Assembly: GCF_016862915.1 (NCBI RefSeq)
Contig: NZ_BONW01000013.1
Coordinates: 1-64,000 of the forward strand
Reading direction: 5' to 3'
Source: Plantactinospora endophytica
GTDB lineage: Bacteria; Actinomycetota; Actinomycetes; Mycobacteriales; Micromonosporaceae
Length of the DNA: 64,000 nt
In this document: positions 17,317-25,825 of the stretch, one piece after another
How the letters are laid out: each line of letters opens with the position of its first letter
How positions within the stretch are numbered: the first letter of the stretch is position 1
Notes under the pieces: model-generated
The model's input: only the letters and a program-made list of their open reading frames with translations
Database searches by the model: none
What the model was told of the DNA's origin: nothing
Translations under genes and position numbers: made by a program

Positions 17317-19533
17317 TCATTCGAACAGCTTGTCCGGAGTGATCGGAAGGTCGCGGATCCGCTTGCCCGTCGCGTTGCAGACCGCGTTGACCACGGCAGC
17401 GGCGGATCCGATAGTGCCGAGTTCGCCGAGGCCACGGGCCCCCACCGGGCTCACGTTGGGATCCGGATGGTCAAGAAACACCACGTCGATGTCGGGGACG
17501 TCGGTGTTGACGGGAATCAGGTAGTCGGCGAGGTTGGCGTTGTCGATCCGCCCGGTGCTCGCCTCGACGTGGCCGCCCTCGAACAGTGCCGGACCGATCC
17601 CGAAGATGACGCCGCCGGTGATCTGGTTGCGGGCGGTCTTCTCGTTGAGGATGGTGCCGGCGTCCACCACGGTCGTCATCCGGGACAGCAGCGCCTCGCC
17701 GGTGAAGCGGTTCACCCGGACCTCGCAGAAGTGCGCCGCGTACGAACCGAACACGTACTCCGTGCTCTCCTTTACCTCGTTGGTGGTGGTCGCGCCGTGT
17801 TCCCTGGTCCGGGTCGTGGTCAGCAGTTCACCGAACCCGATCGTCGTCCCGCCGCCGCTCAGTTTTCCGTCCCGGTAGCGCACCTGCTCCACGCTCAGCC
17901 CGCGCAACGGTGAGCGCCGGTGGGTGACCCCGTGCTGGATCAGCGCCGCGATGGCGTTGTCGGCCGCGTCCCGCACCGCCGGCATGACGGTGGCGGTCGC
18001 GGCGGACCCGATGGCCCCGTACGGGGCGCTTCCGGGGCCGACCGGCAGCCGGGAGTCGCCGATCGAGGGCCTGATCCGGTCGACCGGGATGCCCAGGCTC
18101 TCGGCGCCCATCATGGCCAGGATGGTCCACATCCCGGTGCCCAGGTCAGCCGTTGCGGTGGCGACGGCGGCCGTGCCGTCGGCCCGGAACAGCACCCGGA
18201 CCGTGGTGGCGGCCCGCCCTGCGGCGAGGACGGCGCTGGCCATGCCCATTCCGACCAGCCAGTCCCCGTCGCTGACCGAGCGGGGGGCGGCGCGGCGGCG
18301 GGACCAGCCGAACCGCGCGGCCCCGACCCGATAGCACTCGTCCAGATGCTTGCTGGAGTAGGGCAGCCCCGTTTGCAGGCTGGTCCTGAGGTAGTTCTTC
18401 AGGCGCAGGTCGATCGGGTCCATCTGGAGCCGGATCGCCAGCTCGTCCATGGCGCACTCCAGTGCGAAGGAGCCGGTCTCGTCGCCGGGCGCCCGCAGAA
18501 TCGTCGGCGTCGGGAGGTTCATGCCGGGTGGGCACAGCAACCGGAGCTGGAGGTTGGGGGTGGCGTAGAAGCTCAGTGTCGTACGGACGCCCGGGTCCTC
18601 GACCAGGGCTTCGGTGAAGGAGTGGTGCTTGATGGCGTTGAGCGTGCCGTCCTCGCGCGCGCCCAGGGTCATCGTCTGCACCACTGCGGACCGGTGCCCG
18701 GTCACGGTGTAGAGCTGCTCGCGAGTGGTCACGATCTTGACCGGCCGGCCGAGGCTTCGGGCCGCCGCCGCGGCGAGCAGCGTAGGCGCCCAGGTGAACG
18801 CCTTCCCGCCGAAACCACCGCCCACGTGCGGGCTCACCACGTGGACCTTTGTCTTGTCGACGGCGAGCGCCACGGCGAGTTCCTCGGCGTGCGCCGCCGG
18901 CCCCTGCGTCCCGCTGTAGATGGTCAGCTCGTCGCCCTTCCACACGGCCACGGCCGAGTGCGGTTCCATCGCGTTGTGGTGCCGGGGCGGATGGCGGTAG
19001 GTGGTTGCCTGGGTGACCTGGCTCGCGGCCAGGGCGTCGTCGATGGAGGCAACTCCGATGTCGACCGGCACCCCGAGCGGCAGGCCCACGAAGGGCGGTT
19101 GTTCCCCCCTGTCCAGGTTCTCCTCGAACGAGGAGTTCGGCGGCAGTTCGCGGTAGGCCACCCGGATCAGCGCGGCCGCGTCCCGCGCCTGTTCGAAGGT
19201 GTCCGCGACGACCACGCCGATGATCTGCCCGTGGTAGCGCACCTCGTGGTCGCTCAGCGGGCGCCTCCGCTCGCCGAGGACGTTGGGCAGGAAGGGCGGC
19301 TCGCCGTGCAGCGGCAGCCGATTGTCGGGGGTGTAGATCGCGATCACCCCACCGGACTGCTCGGCGGCACCGAGGTCCATCGACAGCACCATGCCGTTGG
19401 CGATCGTGCTGGTCAGCAGATAGCCGTGGCAGAGGTCAGGTGGGTTGTTGTCGGCGGCGTACCGGGCCTGGCCGGTGACCTTCACCGGGCCGTCGACGCG
19501 GTTCACCGGATTGCCGAGTAGAGACCTGGCCAT
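17317..19533 (-). CDS. molybdopterin-binding subunit of aldehyde oxidoreductase (PaoC-like)
   Basis: A 738-residue large subunit of the xanthine dehydrogenase/aldehyde oxidase family. It binds the molybdenum cofactor and oxidises the substrate by hydroxylation. The C terminus carries the catalytic Glu in RGLGELGT (E704), followed by NATGKRIRDLPI as in PaoC/YagR. The start at 19533 is two bases after the stop of the FAD subunit. With a Tat-signal FeS subunit and an FAD subunit bearing an extra iron-sulfur loop, it matches the periplasmic PaoABC aldehyde oxidase, here expected outside the membrane. No PaoD/XdhC-type insertion chaperone is next to it. Confidence 0.88.
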   Translation of the reverse strand: MARSLLGNPVNRVDGPVKVTGQARYAADNNPPDLCHGYLLTSTIANGMVLSMDLGAAEQSGGVIAIYTPDNRLPLHGEPPFLPNVLGERRRPLSDHEVRYHGQIIGVVVADTFEQARDAAALIRVAYRELPPNSSFEENLDRGEQPPFVGLPLGVPVDIGVASIDDALAASQVTQATTYRHPPRHHNAMEPHSAVAVWKGDELTIYSGTQGPAAHAEELAVALAVDKTKVHVVSPHVGGGFGGKAFTWAPTLLAAAAARSLGRPVKIVTTREQLYTVTGHRSAVVQTMTLGAREDGTLNAIKHHSFTEALVEDPGVRTTLSFYATPNLQLRLLCPPGMNLPTPTILRAPGDETGSFALECAMDELAIRLQMDPIDLRLKNYLRTSLQTGLPYSSKHLDECYRVGAARFGWSRRRAAPRSVSDGDWLVGMGMASAVLAAGRAATTVRVLFRADGTAAVATATADLGTGMWTILAMMGAESLGIPVDRIRPSIGDSRLPVGPGSAPYGAIGSAATATVMPAVRDAADNAIAALIQHGVTHRRSPLRGLSVEQVRYRDGKLSGGGTTIGFGELLTTTRTREHGATTTNEVKESTEYVFGSYAAHFCEVRVNRFTGEALLSRMTTVVDAGTILNEKTARNQITGGVIFGIGPALFEGGHVEASTGRIDNANLADYLIPVNTDVPDIDVVFLDHPDPNVSPVGARGLGELGTIGSAAAVVNAVCNATGKRIRDLPITPDKLFE

Positions 19534-19535
19534 GG

Positions 19536-20507
19536 TCAGTCCTCCAGTCCGGTGAGGGCGCGGACGATGGTGCGGCGCAGCAGTGCGGGCTTGAAGCGGT
19601 TGTGTGCCAGTGGTCGGGCGCCGTCGGCCGCGTGCGCCACGGCCGACTCGAAGGTGTCCAGCCGCATCGGCCGGCCGGTGAGGGCCCGCTCGACGGCGGG
19701 CAGCCGCCATGGCTTGGTGCCGACGCCGCCGGCCGCGACCCGCGCGTTGCGGATCATCCCGCCCCGTACGTCGAGGGCCACGGCCGCGGAGGTGAGCGCG
19801 AACTCGTACGACTGCCGGTCGCGGACCTTTACGTACGTCGACCGTCGGGCCCAGTCGAGCGCGGGGATCGACACCTCGGTGAGGAGTTCGCCCGGATGGA
19901 GCTGGTTCTCCAGGTGCGGCGTGTTCTCCGGTAGCCGGTAGATGTCATCGAGCCGGACGATCCGCTCTCCGGTCCGGTTCCGGAGCAGCACCGAGGCGTC
20001 GAGCGCGACCAGCGCCACGGCCAGGTCGCTCGGGTGGGTGGCTACGCAGTCGTTGCTGGTCCCCAGGATCGCGTGTGCCCGGTTGTGGCCGTCCCGGGCC
20101 GGGCAACCGGTGCCGGGTGCCCGCTTGTTGCAGGGTGTGTCCGGGTCGCGGAAATAGCCGCACCGGGTCCGCTGCAACAGGTTGCCCCCGATGCTGGCCA
20201 TGTTTCGCACCTGTGGCGACGCGCTGCGCAGCAACGCCTCGGCGACCACCGGGTAGCGGGCCCGGACCATCGGGTGGTCTGCGACGTCGCTCATCCGTTC
20301 GAGGGCGCCGACGGACAGTCGGGCGCCTTCGAGCCGGATGCCGCGCATCGGCAACCGGTTGATGTCCAGCACCCGGGTGGGCGTCATGGCGTCGAGCTTC
20401 ATGAGGTCGACGAGGGTGGTCCCGCCGGCCAGGTACGCGGAGCCGTCCCCGGCCTGGGCCACCGCGTCGGCCACGGTCGCCGGGGTGTCGAAGGTGAAGG
20501 CTCGCAT
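19536..20507 (-). CDS. FAD-binding subunit of aldehyde oxidoreductase (PaoB-like)
   Basis: A 323-residue FAD subunit of the molybdenum hydroxylase family. FAD-contacting AGGTTLVDLM lies at 27-36 and NMASIGGNLLQ at 102-112. An insertion with C116, C126, C135 and C154 corresponds to the extra [4Fe-4S] loop that distinguishes PaoB/YagS from ordinary xanthine dehydrogenase FAD subunits. It passes electrons from the [2Fe-2S] subunit to an acceptor. The ATG overlaps the upstream subunit's stop, so the three subunits are co-translated. Confidence 0.88.
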   Translation of the reverse strand: MRAFTFDTPATVADAVAQAGDGSAYLAGGTTLVDLMKLDAMTPTRVLDINRLPMRGIRLEGARLSVGALERMSDVADHPMVRARYPVVAEALLRSASPQVRNMASIGGNLLQRTRCGYFRDPDTPCNKRAPGTGCPARDGHNRAHAILGTSNDCVATHPSDLAVALVALDASVLLRNRTGERIVRLDDIYRLPENTPHLENQLHPGELLTEVSIPALDWARRSTYVKVRDRQSYEFALTSAAVALDVRGGMIRNARVAAGGVGTKPWRLPAVERALTGRPMRLDTFESAVAHAADGARPLAHNRFKPALLRRTIVRALTGLED

Positions 20508-21127
20508 CAGTTCGATCCGCCCCTCGGGCCGACGGCCTTGACCGCGTCGACAATGGTCGGGTACGCGCCGCACCGGCACAGGTTGCCGGACATGAACTCC
20601 CGGATCTCATCGTCGGAACCCGCGTGCCCCTCCCGGAGCAGCGCCACCGCCGACATGATCTGCCCCGGCGTGCAGAATCCGCACTGGAAACCGTCGTGGT
20701 CGATGAACGCCTGTTGCATCGGGTGCAGGTCGCCTCCCGGGGCGAGCCCTTCGATTGTGGTGACCGCCCTGTCCCGCAGGCTGGCGGCGAGGGTCAGGCA
20801 GGCCAGGACCCGCCGCCCGTCGACGTGCACGGTGCACGCGCCGCACTGGCCCCGGTCGCAGCCCTTCTTTGTACCGGTCAGGTGGAGCCGTTCCCGGAGC
20901 GTGTCCAGCAGCGTCGTCCGCGGATCGAGGCGGAGTTGGTGCGGGCGTCCGTTCACCCGCAGGGTGACGTCGACCAGGTTGTTGGCCGGCGGTGCGGGCC
21001 CGGCGGCGGCCGCCGGGCCGGCCGGCCAGACCCCAACCGCGACGGTGGCCGCCGACATGGCGGCGGAGCGCGCCAGGAAGTCGCGGCGGGACAGGTCTGA
21101 CCGGTCGGGTTCGGGAACGTGGGCCAT
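20507..21127 (-). CDS. Tat-exported [2Fe-2S] subunit of aldehyde oxidoreductase (PaoA-like)
   Basis: A 206-residue small subunit. It begins with a twin-arginine signal (SRRDFLARS at 13-21, hydrophobic core to about 43). A plant-type [2Fe-2S] domain follows (C90, C95, C98, C110), then the helical second cluster domain (C149, C152, C184, C186). The Tat signal indicates the folded three-subunit enzyme is exported, presumably piggy-backed on this subunit. GGAG lies nine bases before the ATG at 21127. It is the first gene of the operon. Confidence 0.9.
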   Translation of the reverse strand: MAHVPEPDRSDLSRRDFLARSAAMSAATVAVGVWPAGPAAAAGPAPPANNLVDVTLRVNGRPHQLRLDPRTTLLDTLRERLHLTGTKKGCDRGQCGACTVHVDGRRVLACLTLAASLRDRAVTTIEGLAPGGDLHPMQQAFIDHDGFQCGFCTPGQIMSAVALLREGHAGSDDEIREFMSGNLCRCGAYPTIVDAVKAVGPRGGSN

Positions 21128-21211
21128 GGAGAGTTCTCCGTTCTTTCGTTGGGGTTGCCGGTCTTCTCGTTCGACGGTTACCGGTATCGGGCTCGAACGT
21201 TGGGTCGTCCG

Positions 21212-23380
21212 CTACACCGACATGGATGCCAGCTGGGGCTGGTTTGGCTCCTGGTCCCGGTCCCGCAGCGCCGCCCGGCGGGTGAGCCGCTCGCCTTCGA
21301 CGTCCACGTTCGGCAGGCTCCGGTCGAGCCACCGCGGCAGCCACCAGGCGCGGCGACCGAGCAGTGTCATCGCGGCGGGGACGATCGTCATCCGTACGAC
21401 GAACGCGTCGAATACCACGGCGGCGGCCAGTGCGAACCCGATCGACTTGACCAACGGGTCGGGTGAAAGCAGGAATCCGGAGAAGACGGCGACCATGATG
21501 ACCGCGGCGGCGGTGACGACCCGGGCCCCGTGCGCGAATCCGGCGACGACGGCCTGGGTGGGTGCGGCGCCGTGCACGTGCTCCTCACGCATCCGGCTGA
21601 CCAGGAAGACCTGGTAGTCCATGGCCAGCCCGAACACCAGGCCGACCATCAGGGTCGGCAGCATGCTCATGATGGGTCCGGGTTCGTCCACGCCGAACAC
21701 CTCGGCGAGCCATCCCCACTGGAAGATCGCGACGCCCGCGCCGAACGTGGCGGCGACGCTGAGCAGGAAGCCCAGGGTGGCCTTCAGCGGCACCAGGATC
21801 GACCGGAACACGATCGTGAGCAGGACGAACGCCAGACCCACCACGACCGCCAGGTACGGCAGCAGGGCGTCGCCGAGCTTGTCGGACATGTCGATGTCGA
21901 TGGCGGTCTGCCCGGTCACCGCGACGTCCGGGCCGGTGGCGGCGCGGATCGTGGCGACGAGTTCCTCGGTGGCCTGGCTACTCGGCCCACTCGTCGGTAT
22001 CACGGTCAGCACCGCGGCGTCGCCGGTCCGGTTGACGGTGGGCGGGGTGACCGACGCGACGCCCGGCAGTCGCCGGATGGTGTCCGCGGTCCGCCCCGCC
22101 GCGGTCTCGGCGCCGTCCGGCGCGTCGACGGCCACCACGAGCGGCCCGTTGAACCCGGCGCCGAAGCCCTCGCTGAGCAGGTCGTAGGCCTTGCGCTGAG
22201 TGGTGTCCGAGGCTGCGGCTCCGTCGTCGGGCAGGCCGAGGCGCAGATCCAGGGCCGGAATGGCGAGTACCGCGAGACCGGCGACCGCGAGAAGCAGGAT
22301 CGGCACCGGGCGGCGGGCGACGAGCCGGGCCCAGCGCGGCCCGAGGGCGCGCTCCGGGTTGACGACGCGGCGTCCCGTCGACACCCGGCGACCGGCGAAG
22401 CCGAGCAGGGCCGGCAGCAGCGTCAATGCGATCAGTACGGCCATCACCACGGTGCCGGCGGCGGCCAGTCCCATCTCGGTCAGGATCGGAATCCCCACCA
22501 CCGACAGGCCGACCAGCGCGATCACGACGGTCAGGCCGGCGAACACCACGGCCGACCCGGCGGTGCCCACCGCGCGGCCGGCCGCCTCCGCGCGGTCCGG
22601 GGTGTTGGCCAGTTCGTGGCGGTAGCGAAAGACGATGAACAGCGCGTAGTCGATCGCCACGGCCAGCCCGAGCATGATCGCCATCATCGGGGTGGCCTCG
22701 CTGAGGTCGACGAACCCGGTCATCGCGGTGATCGCGGCAATGCTGATCGCGATGCCGAGGATGGCGGTCAGCAGCGGCAGGCCGGCGGCGACCAGCGACC
22801 CGAACGTGACGACCAGGACCACCGCAGCGACCGCGATGCCGACGATCTCGGCAAGGTGCTGCCCCGACGACTCCTCGGCGGCGTCGCCGCCCATCTCGAC
22901 GGTCAGCCCGGCGTCGCGCCCGGTGGTCGCCGCCGCGGCCAGCGCGGCACGAGCCTCGGCGGTGAGGTCCAGGGCCTCGACCCGGTATTGAACCTGGGCG
23001 AAGGCGACCGTACCGGTCGGATTGACCGTTCCGCCGGCGAACGGATCGGAGACGCCTGCCACCTGGGGGCCGGCCCGCAGCGCGGCCACCACTCGGTCCG
23101 CCGCCGCCCGGTTCGCCGGGTCGGTCAACGTCTGCCCCAGCGGGGCGGCGATGACCACCCGCGCGGAAGCGCCGCCGGCAGCGGCATCCGGGAAGCGCTC
23201 GGCCAGCAGGTCCATCGCTCGTTGCGCTTCGGTGCCCGGAACGGAGAACGCGTTCGAGGTAGGCCCGGAGATGGTCGCGGCGCCGAGGCCGGTGAGTGCC
23301 AGCAAGCCCAGCCACAGCACGGCGACCAGCCCACGGCGGCGGAATGCGAACCGCCCGAGCCGGCAGAGGTATTCGGCCAC
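21212..23380 (-). CDS. MMPL/RND family transporter
   Basis: A 722-residue transporter with two repeated halves, each with one helix, a large extracytoplasmic loop and five helices, as in the MMPL (mycobacterial membrane protein large) branch of RND exporters. Motifs such as GLAVAIDYALFIVFRYRHEL and GLAMDYQVFLVSRMREE are the conserved TM4/TM10 proton-relay regions. It probably exports lipids or drugs. The GTG at 23380 follows AGGAG at a good distance. The longer frame would start inside the operator at 23441-23460. It is divergent from a TetR gene. Confidence 0.88.
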   Translation of the reverse strand: MAEYLCRLGRFAFRRRGLVAVLWLGLLALTGLGAATISGPTSNAFSVPGTEAQRAMDLLAERFPDAAAGGASARVVIAAPLGQTLTDPANRAAADRVVAALRAGPQVAGVSDPFAGGTVNPTGTVAFAQVQYRVEALDLTAEARAALAAAATTGRDAGLTVEMGGDAAEESSGQHLAEIVGIAVAAVVLVVTFGSLVAAGLPLLTAILGIAISIAAITAMTGFVDLSEATPMMAIMLGLAVAIDYALFIVFRYRHELANTPDRAEAAGRAVGTAGSAVVFAGLTVVIALVGLSVVGIPILTEMGLAAAGTVVMAVLIALTLLPALLGFAGRRVSTGRRVVNPERALGPRWARLVARRPVPILLLAVAGLAVLAIPALDLRLGLPDDGAAASDTTQRKAYDLLSEGFGAGFNGPLVVAVDAPDGAETAAGRTADTIRRLPGVASVTPPTVNRTGDAAVLTVIPTSGPSSQATEELVATIRAATGPDVAVTGQTAIDIDMSDKLGDALLPYLAVVVGLAFVLLTIVFRSILVPLKATLGFLLSVAATFGAGVAIFQWGWLAEVFGVDEPGPIMSMLPTLMVGLVFGLAMDYQVFLVSRMREEHVHGAAPTQAVVAGFAHGARVVTAAAVIMVAVFSGFLLSPDPLVKSIGFALAAAVVFDAFVVRMTIVPAAMTLLGRRAWWLPRWLDRSLPNVDVEGERLTRRAALRDRDQEPNQPQLASMSV

Positions 23381-23440
23381 GAGGAAAACTCCTGTCACGG
23401 GATCGAGCCGGGAACCGAAATCGAGACTGCATGTCGTTGG

Positions 23441-23460
23441 TTGAGACATGACTGTCTCAA
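23441..23460. promoter_or_regulatory. TetR operator between MMPL and TetR genes
   Basis: TTGAGACATGACTGTCTCAA is an inverted repeat with perfect 8-bp arms (TTGAGACA/TGTCTCAA) around TGAC. It lies in the 120-bp divergent gap, 61 bases before the MMPL start and about 40 before the TetR start. It is the expected binding site of the adjacent TetR protein. Confidence 0.75.
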
Positions 23461-23500
23461 GATGGGTCATGCTTGTCAAGACGCTGCGCGCGACCGTACG

Positions 23501-24082
23501 ATGTCACTGATGACCAGAAGCCCAGCTCTCCGCGACCACATCGCGGCCGGCATCCTGAGCAGCGCCGCTGCGGTCCTCGGCGAGCGCGGCGAGGCGGCCA
23601 GCATGGCCGACATCGCGGAGGCCGCTGGCGTGTCCCGCGCCACCCTCTACCGCTACTTCCCCAACCGGGATGCGCTGCTCGACGCCCTCACCGACGCGGC
23701 GTTCACCGACCTGTCCGAGAAGATCGCGGATGCCAAACTGGACACGGTCCCCGTCGAGGAGGCGATCGCCCGGCTGACCCGCGCGATGATCGCCGCGACC
23801 AGCAAATACCGGGCGCTCGGGCTGCTGGAGAAGAGTCCGGAGCAGCACGCCCAGGCGAAGTCGCGACTTGTCGACCCGTTCTACGCCCTATTCCAGCGGG
23901 GGATCAACGACGGCACCCTCCGTACCGACCTGCCCGCCCACACGCTGATCGCGGCCTACCAGGGACTCTTCCAGGGCGCTGCCAGCCAGGTGAACCAGGG
24001 CCGGCTCGGCGTCGAGGAGGCGAGCGCCGCGATCACCACGATCTTCCTCGACGGGGCGCTCGGCCGGCAGAAGCACCGATAG
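23501..24082 (+). CDS. TetR family transcriptional regulator
   Basis: A 193-residue TetR repressor. The helix-turn-helix is clear at about residues 25-60 (MADIAEAAGVSRATLYRYF). The C-terminal ligand domain is unassigned. Either the ATG at 23501 or the one at 23510 could be used; neither has a strong ribosome-binding site. Divergence from the MMPL gene around a palindrome suggests it represses that exporter and itself. Confidence 0.9.
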   Translation: MSLMTRSPALRDHIAAGILSSAAAVLGERGEAASMADIAEAAGVSRATLYRYFPNRDALLDALTDAAFTDLSEKIADAKLDTVPVEEAIARLTRAMIAATSKYRALGLLEKSPEQHAQAKSRLVDPFYALFQRGINDGTLRTDLPAHTLIAAYQGLFQGAASQVNQGRLGVEEASAAITTIFLDGALGRQKHR

Positions 24083-25096
24083 CGCCACGGCAGCGGCTCC
24101 AGCTCGGACTTCCAGAGCATGGCCCACATCCCCGGCCTCGGCATCAGCGGCCGCCTCCGGCTGATGTTCGTTGTTGGGCAGCCGACTGGAGCATCGGCAC
24201 CGCGATCGCGGGCGGCGGCGGCGAGACTTCGACAAGCCGACACCGCTTGCCGAGGACAGCAACCCGGAGACGCAAGCCCGCTACCCCGTCGCTGAGGGCA
24301 GCACTCTTCCGTCCTCCGAGAGTTCTTCCACAACCTGTGGATTCTTCGCTCTGACGCGGCCCCAGAGCGACTTCATCATGCCGTTGTTCCGGGTCGTCAA
24401 CTACACCTCGTCGCCACGATCCGCGCCACCGCCGGCCCGGACGTCGCGGTGACCGGGCCCAGCGCAGCCCGAGGGCGTGCTCCGGGTTGACGACGCGCGC
24501 AGCGGCGCAGCAGCACCGGATCGTGAGTCGGCGCCTTTCCTGACATTCGCAGGCTCTACGTCGTCCGAATCAGTGAGCGACCAACAGGCGCGAGCGGGGG
24601 ACCCGGCCATGGCATGCAAAGTGACGGAGAGGTCCGATGACGACGACCAATGATCCAACCAGGCGGTCTACCAGCGGCTCCGCGACGCGATCAACGGCCG
24701 TGATTTCGGCTTGATCGCCGCCGTGAGCAGCAGCAACCCGAGAACGCAATGACCCTGGGTGATCGATGCTAGCGAACACAACATCGAGATCAGTAGTTGT
24801 TCCGCAGGGGTGACCACGCAGGCATAGCGTGCTCTCCACGCCGACGAGACCCCCGGGGGCTGCGTCCCACGGCGTGCGGACGCGGCCCCCGCGCCACAGC
24901 ATCGAGTCCACGTCCACGAACATCAACGTCCCGCCGCCGGGACATCAGCCCGGCGATGACCACGCCGATCAGTGAGAAGGCAGCGGTCAGCCCGCCGAAC
25001 CCGCTGACCGGGAGCGGGCTACGAAGAGCAGACATTCGACCCGGTGTACGACCAGGCGGTTTCCCGGCAATAATGGATGAACGGGACAATATGTTC
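24083..25096. other. 1-kb gene-poor interval with scrambled transporter fragments
   Basis: No intact gene is apparent. At 24408-24458 and 24454-24497 two short segments match the MMPL gene (near 21913-21962 and 22325-22370 respectively) but in opposite relative orientations, joined at CCGGG. The rest contains only short frames without family signals. The stretch looks like rearrangement debris. Confidence 0.5.
24408..24497. repeat. chimeric duplicate of two MMPL gene segments
   Basis: The first half (about 50 bp) equals the coding strand of the MMPL gene at 21913-21962, shown here on the plus strand with few mismatches. The second half (about 44 bp) equals the plus strand at 22325-22370 with two mismatches. 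The two source segments are about 370 bp apart and are fused here in inverted orientation, so a simple duplication cannot explain it. Confidence 0.7.
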
Positions 25097-25127
25097 TTGA
25101 CGTTGACACTGTGACAAGGTCTTCACT
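25097..25127 (+). promoter_or_regulatory. MerR-type promoter with operator in the spacer
   Basis: TTGACG (25097-25102) and TTCACT (25122-25127) would be -35 and -10 boxes with a 19-bp spacer, the overlong spacing typical of MerR-activated promoters. The spacer holds the near-palindrome TTGACACTGTGACAA (25103-25117, one mismatched pair). It lies directly before the HEAT/MerR gene pair, so autoregulation by the MerR protein is likely. Confidence 0.45.
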
Positions 25128-25129
25128 GG

Positions 25130-25825
25130 GTGCAGGAGGTGGTCCCCGTCAACGTCACACACAGGAATTCACCGGACATCCGCCTGCTCGACGCGTTGAG
25201 CGCCGGAAACCCGTCGACGCGACTGCAGGCTGCTCTGGCCGTTGGCACGCACGCCGACCCCGGCCACGTCGAGGCGCTCGTGGCACGGTGCGCAATCGAG
25301 CCGAGCTTCTTCGTACGCGACATGCTCACCTGGGCGTTGACCCGCCTCCCGTCGGAAATCACGGTGCCCCGACTCCGCGCGGAGCTCCGTTCCGAACGTG
25401 CTCAGGCCCGAAGCCAGGCGTTGCATACGCTGTCCAAGATCGGTGACAGCGGTGCGTACCCCGCGATCACGCGGTCGTTGCTGCACGACGCCGACGACGA
25501 GGTTGCGCGAAGCGCTTGGCGGGCCGCCGTGGTCCTGGTGCCCGACGGCGAACAGACAGCGCTGGCCGCGGAGTTGGCCGCGCAACTCGGTCGTGGTGAT
25601 CGGAATGTAAGGCTGAGTCTCAGCCGGGCACTCGTCGCGCTCGGGGACGTGATCGAGCCGGCCCTGCGGGCGGGAAGGGCGAGCGACGACCCGACGGTGA
25701 GTGCACATGCCCGCGCCACGGAACTGCTCCTGCACGACCCGGATATCGAGTTCGACGCAGCCGTCGACGAGGCGAAACGGATCGTCGCGCTCGGCCCGGA
25801 GCGGGTCGAGGGAACCGGGTGCTGA
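25130..25825 (+). CDS. HEAT-repeat protein
   Basis: About 231 residues composed of repeated helical pairs of HEAT type (for example RLQAALAVGTHADPGHVEAL, ARSQALHTLSKIGDSGAYPA, VARSAWRAAVVLVPDGEQTA). HEAT arrays are protein-binding scaffolds; no enzymatic motif is present. The start is uncertain: GTG at 25130 or 25139, with AGGAGGT overlapping both. The stop overlaps the MerR gene by seven bases, so the two are translationally coupled and their products probably interact. Confidence 0.75.
   Translation: MQEVVPVNVTHRNSPDIRLLDALSAGNPSTRLQAALAVGTHADPGHVEALVARCAIEPSFFVRDMLTWALTRLPSEITVPRLRAELRSERAQARSQALHTLSKIGDSGAYPAITRSLLHDADDEVARSAWRAAVVLVPDGEQTALAAELAAQLGRGDRNVRLSLSRALVALGDVIEPALRAGRASDDPTVSAHARATELLLHDPDIEFDAAVDEAKRIVALGPERVEGTGC

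Noticed and set aside
16811-17320. 169-codon minus-strand ORF after the TetR gene
   Set aside because: Low-complexity Arg/Pro sequence, not supported by start or domain.
17920-19521. 533-codon plus-strand frame in the molybdenum subunit
   Set aside because: Shadow of the PaoC-like gene on the other strand, rich in Gly/Arg/His typical of such artefacts.
21530-24082. Long plus-strand frame through the MMPL gene leading into TetR
   Set aside because: It is the antisense shadow of the MMPL gene; only its end from 23501 is a real TetR coding region.
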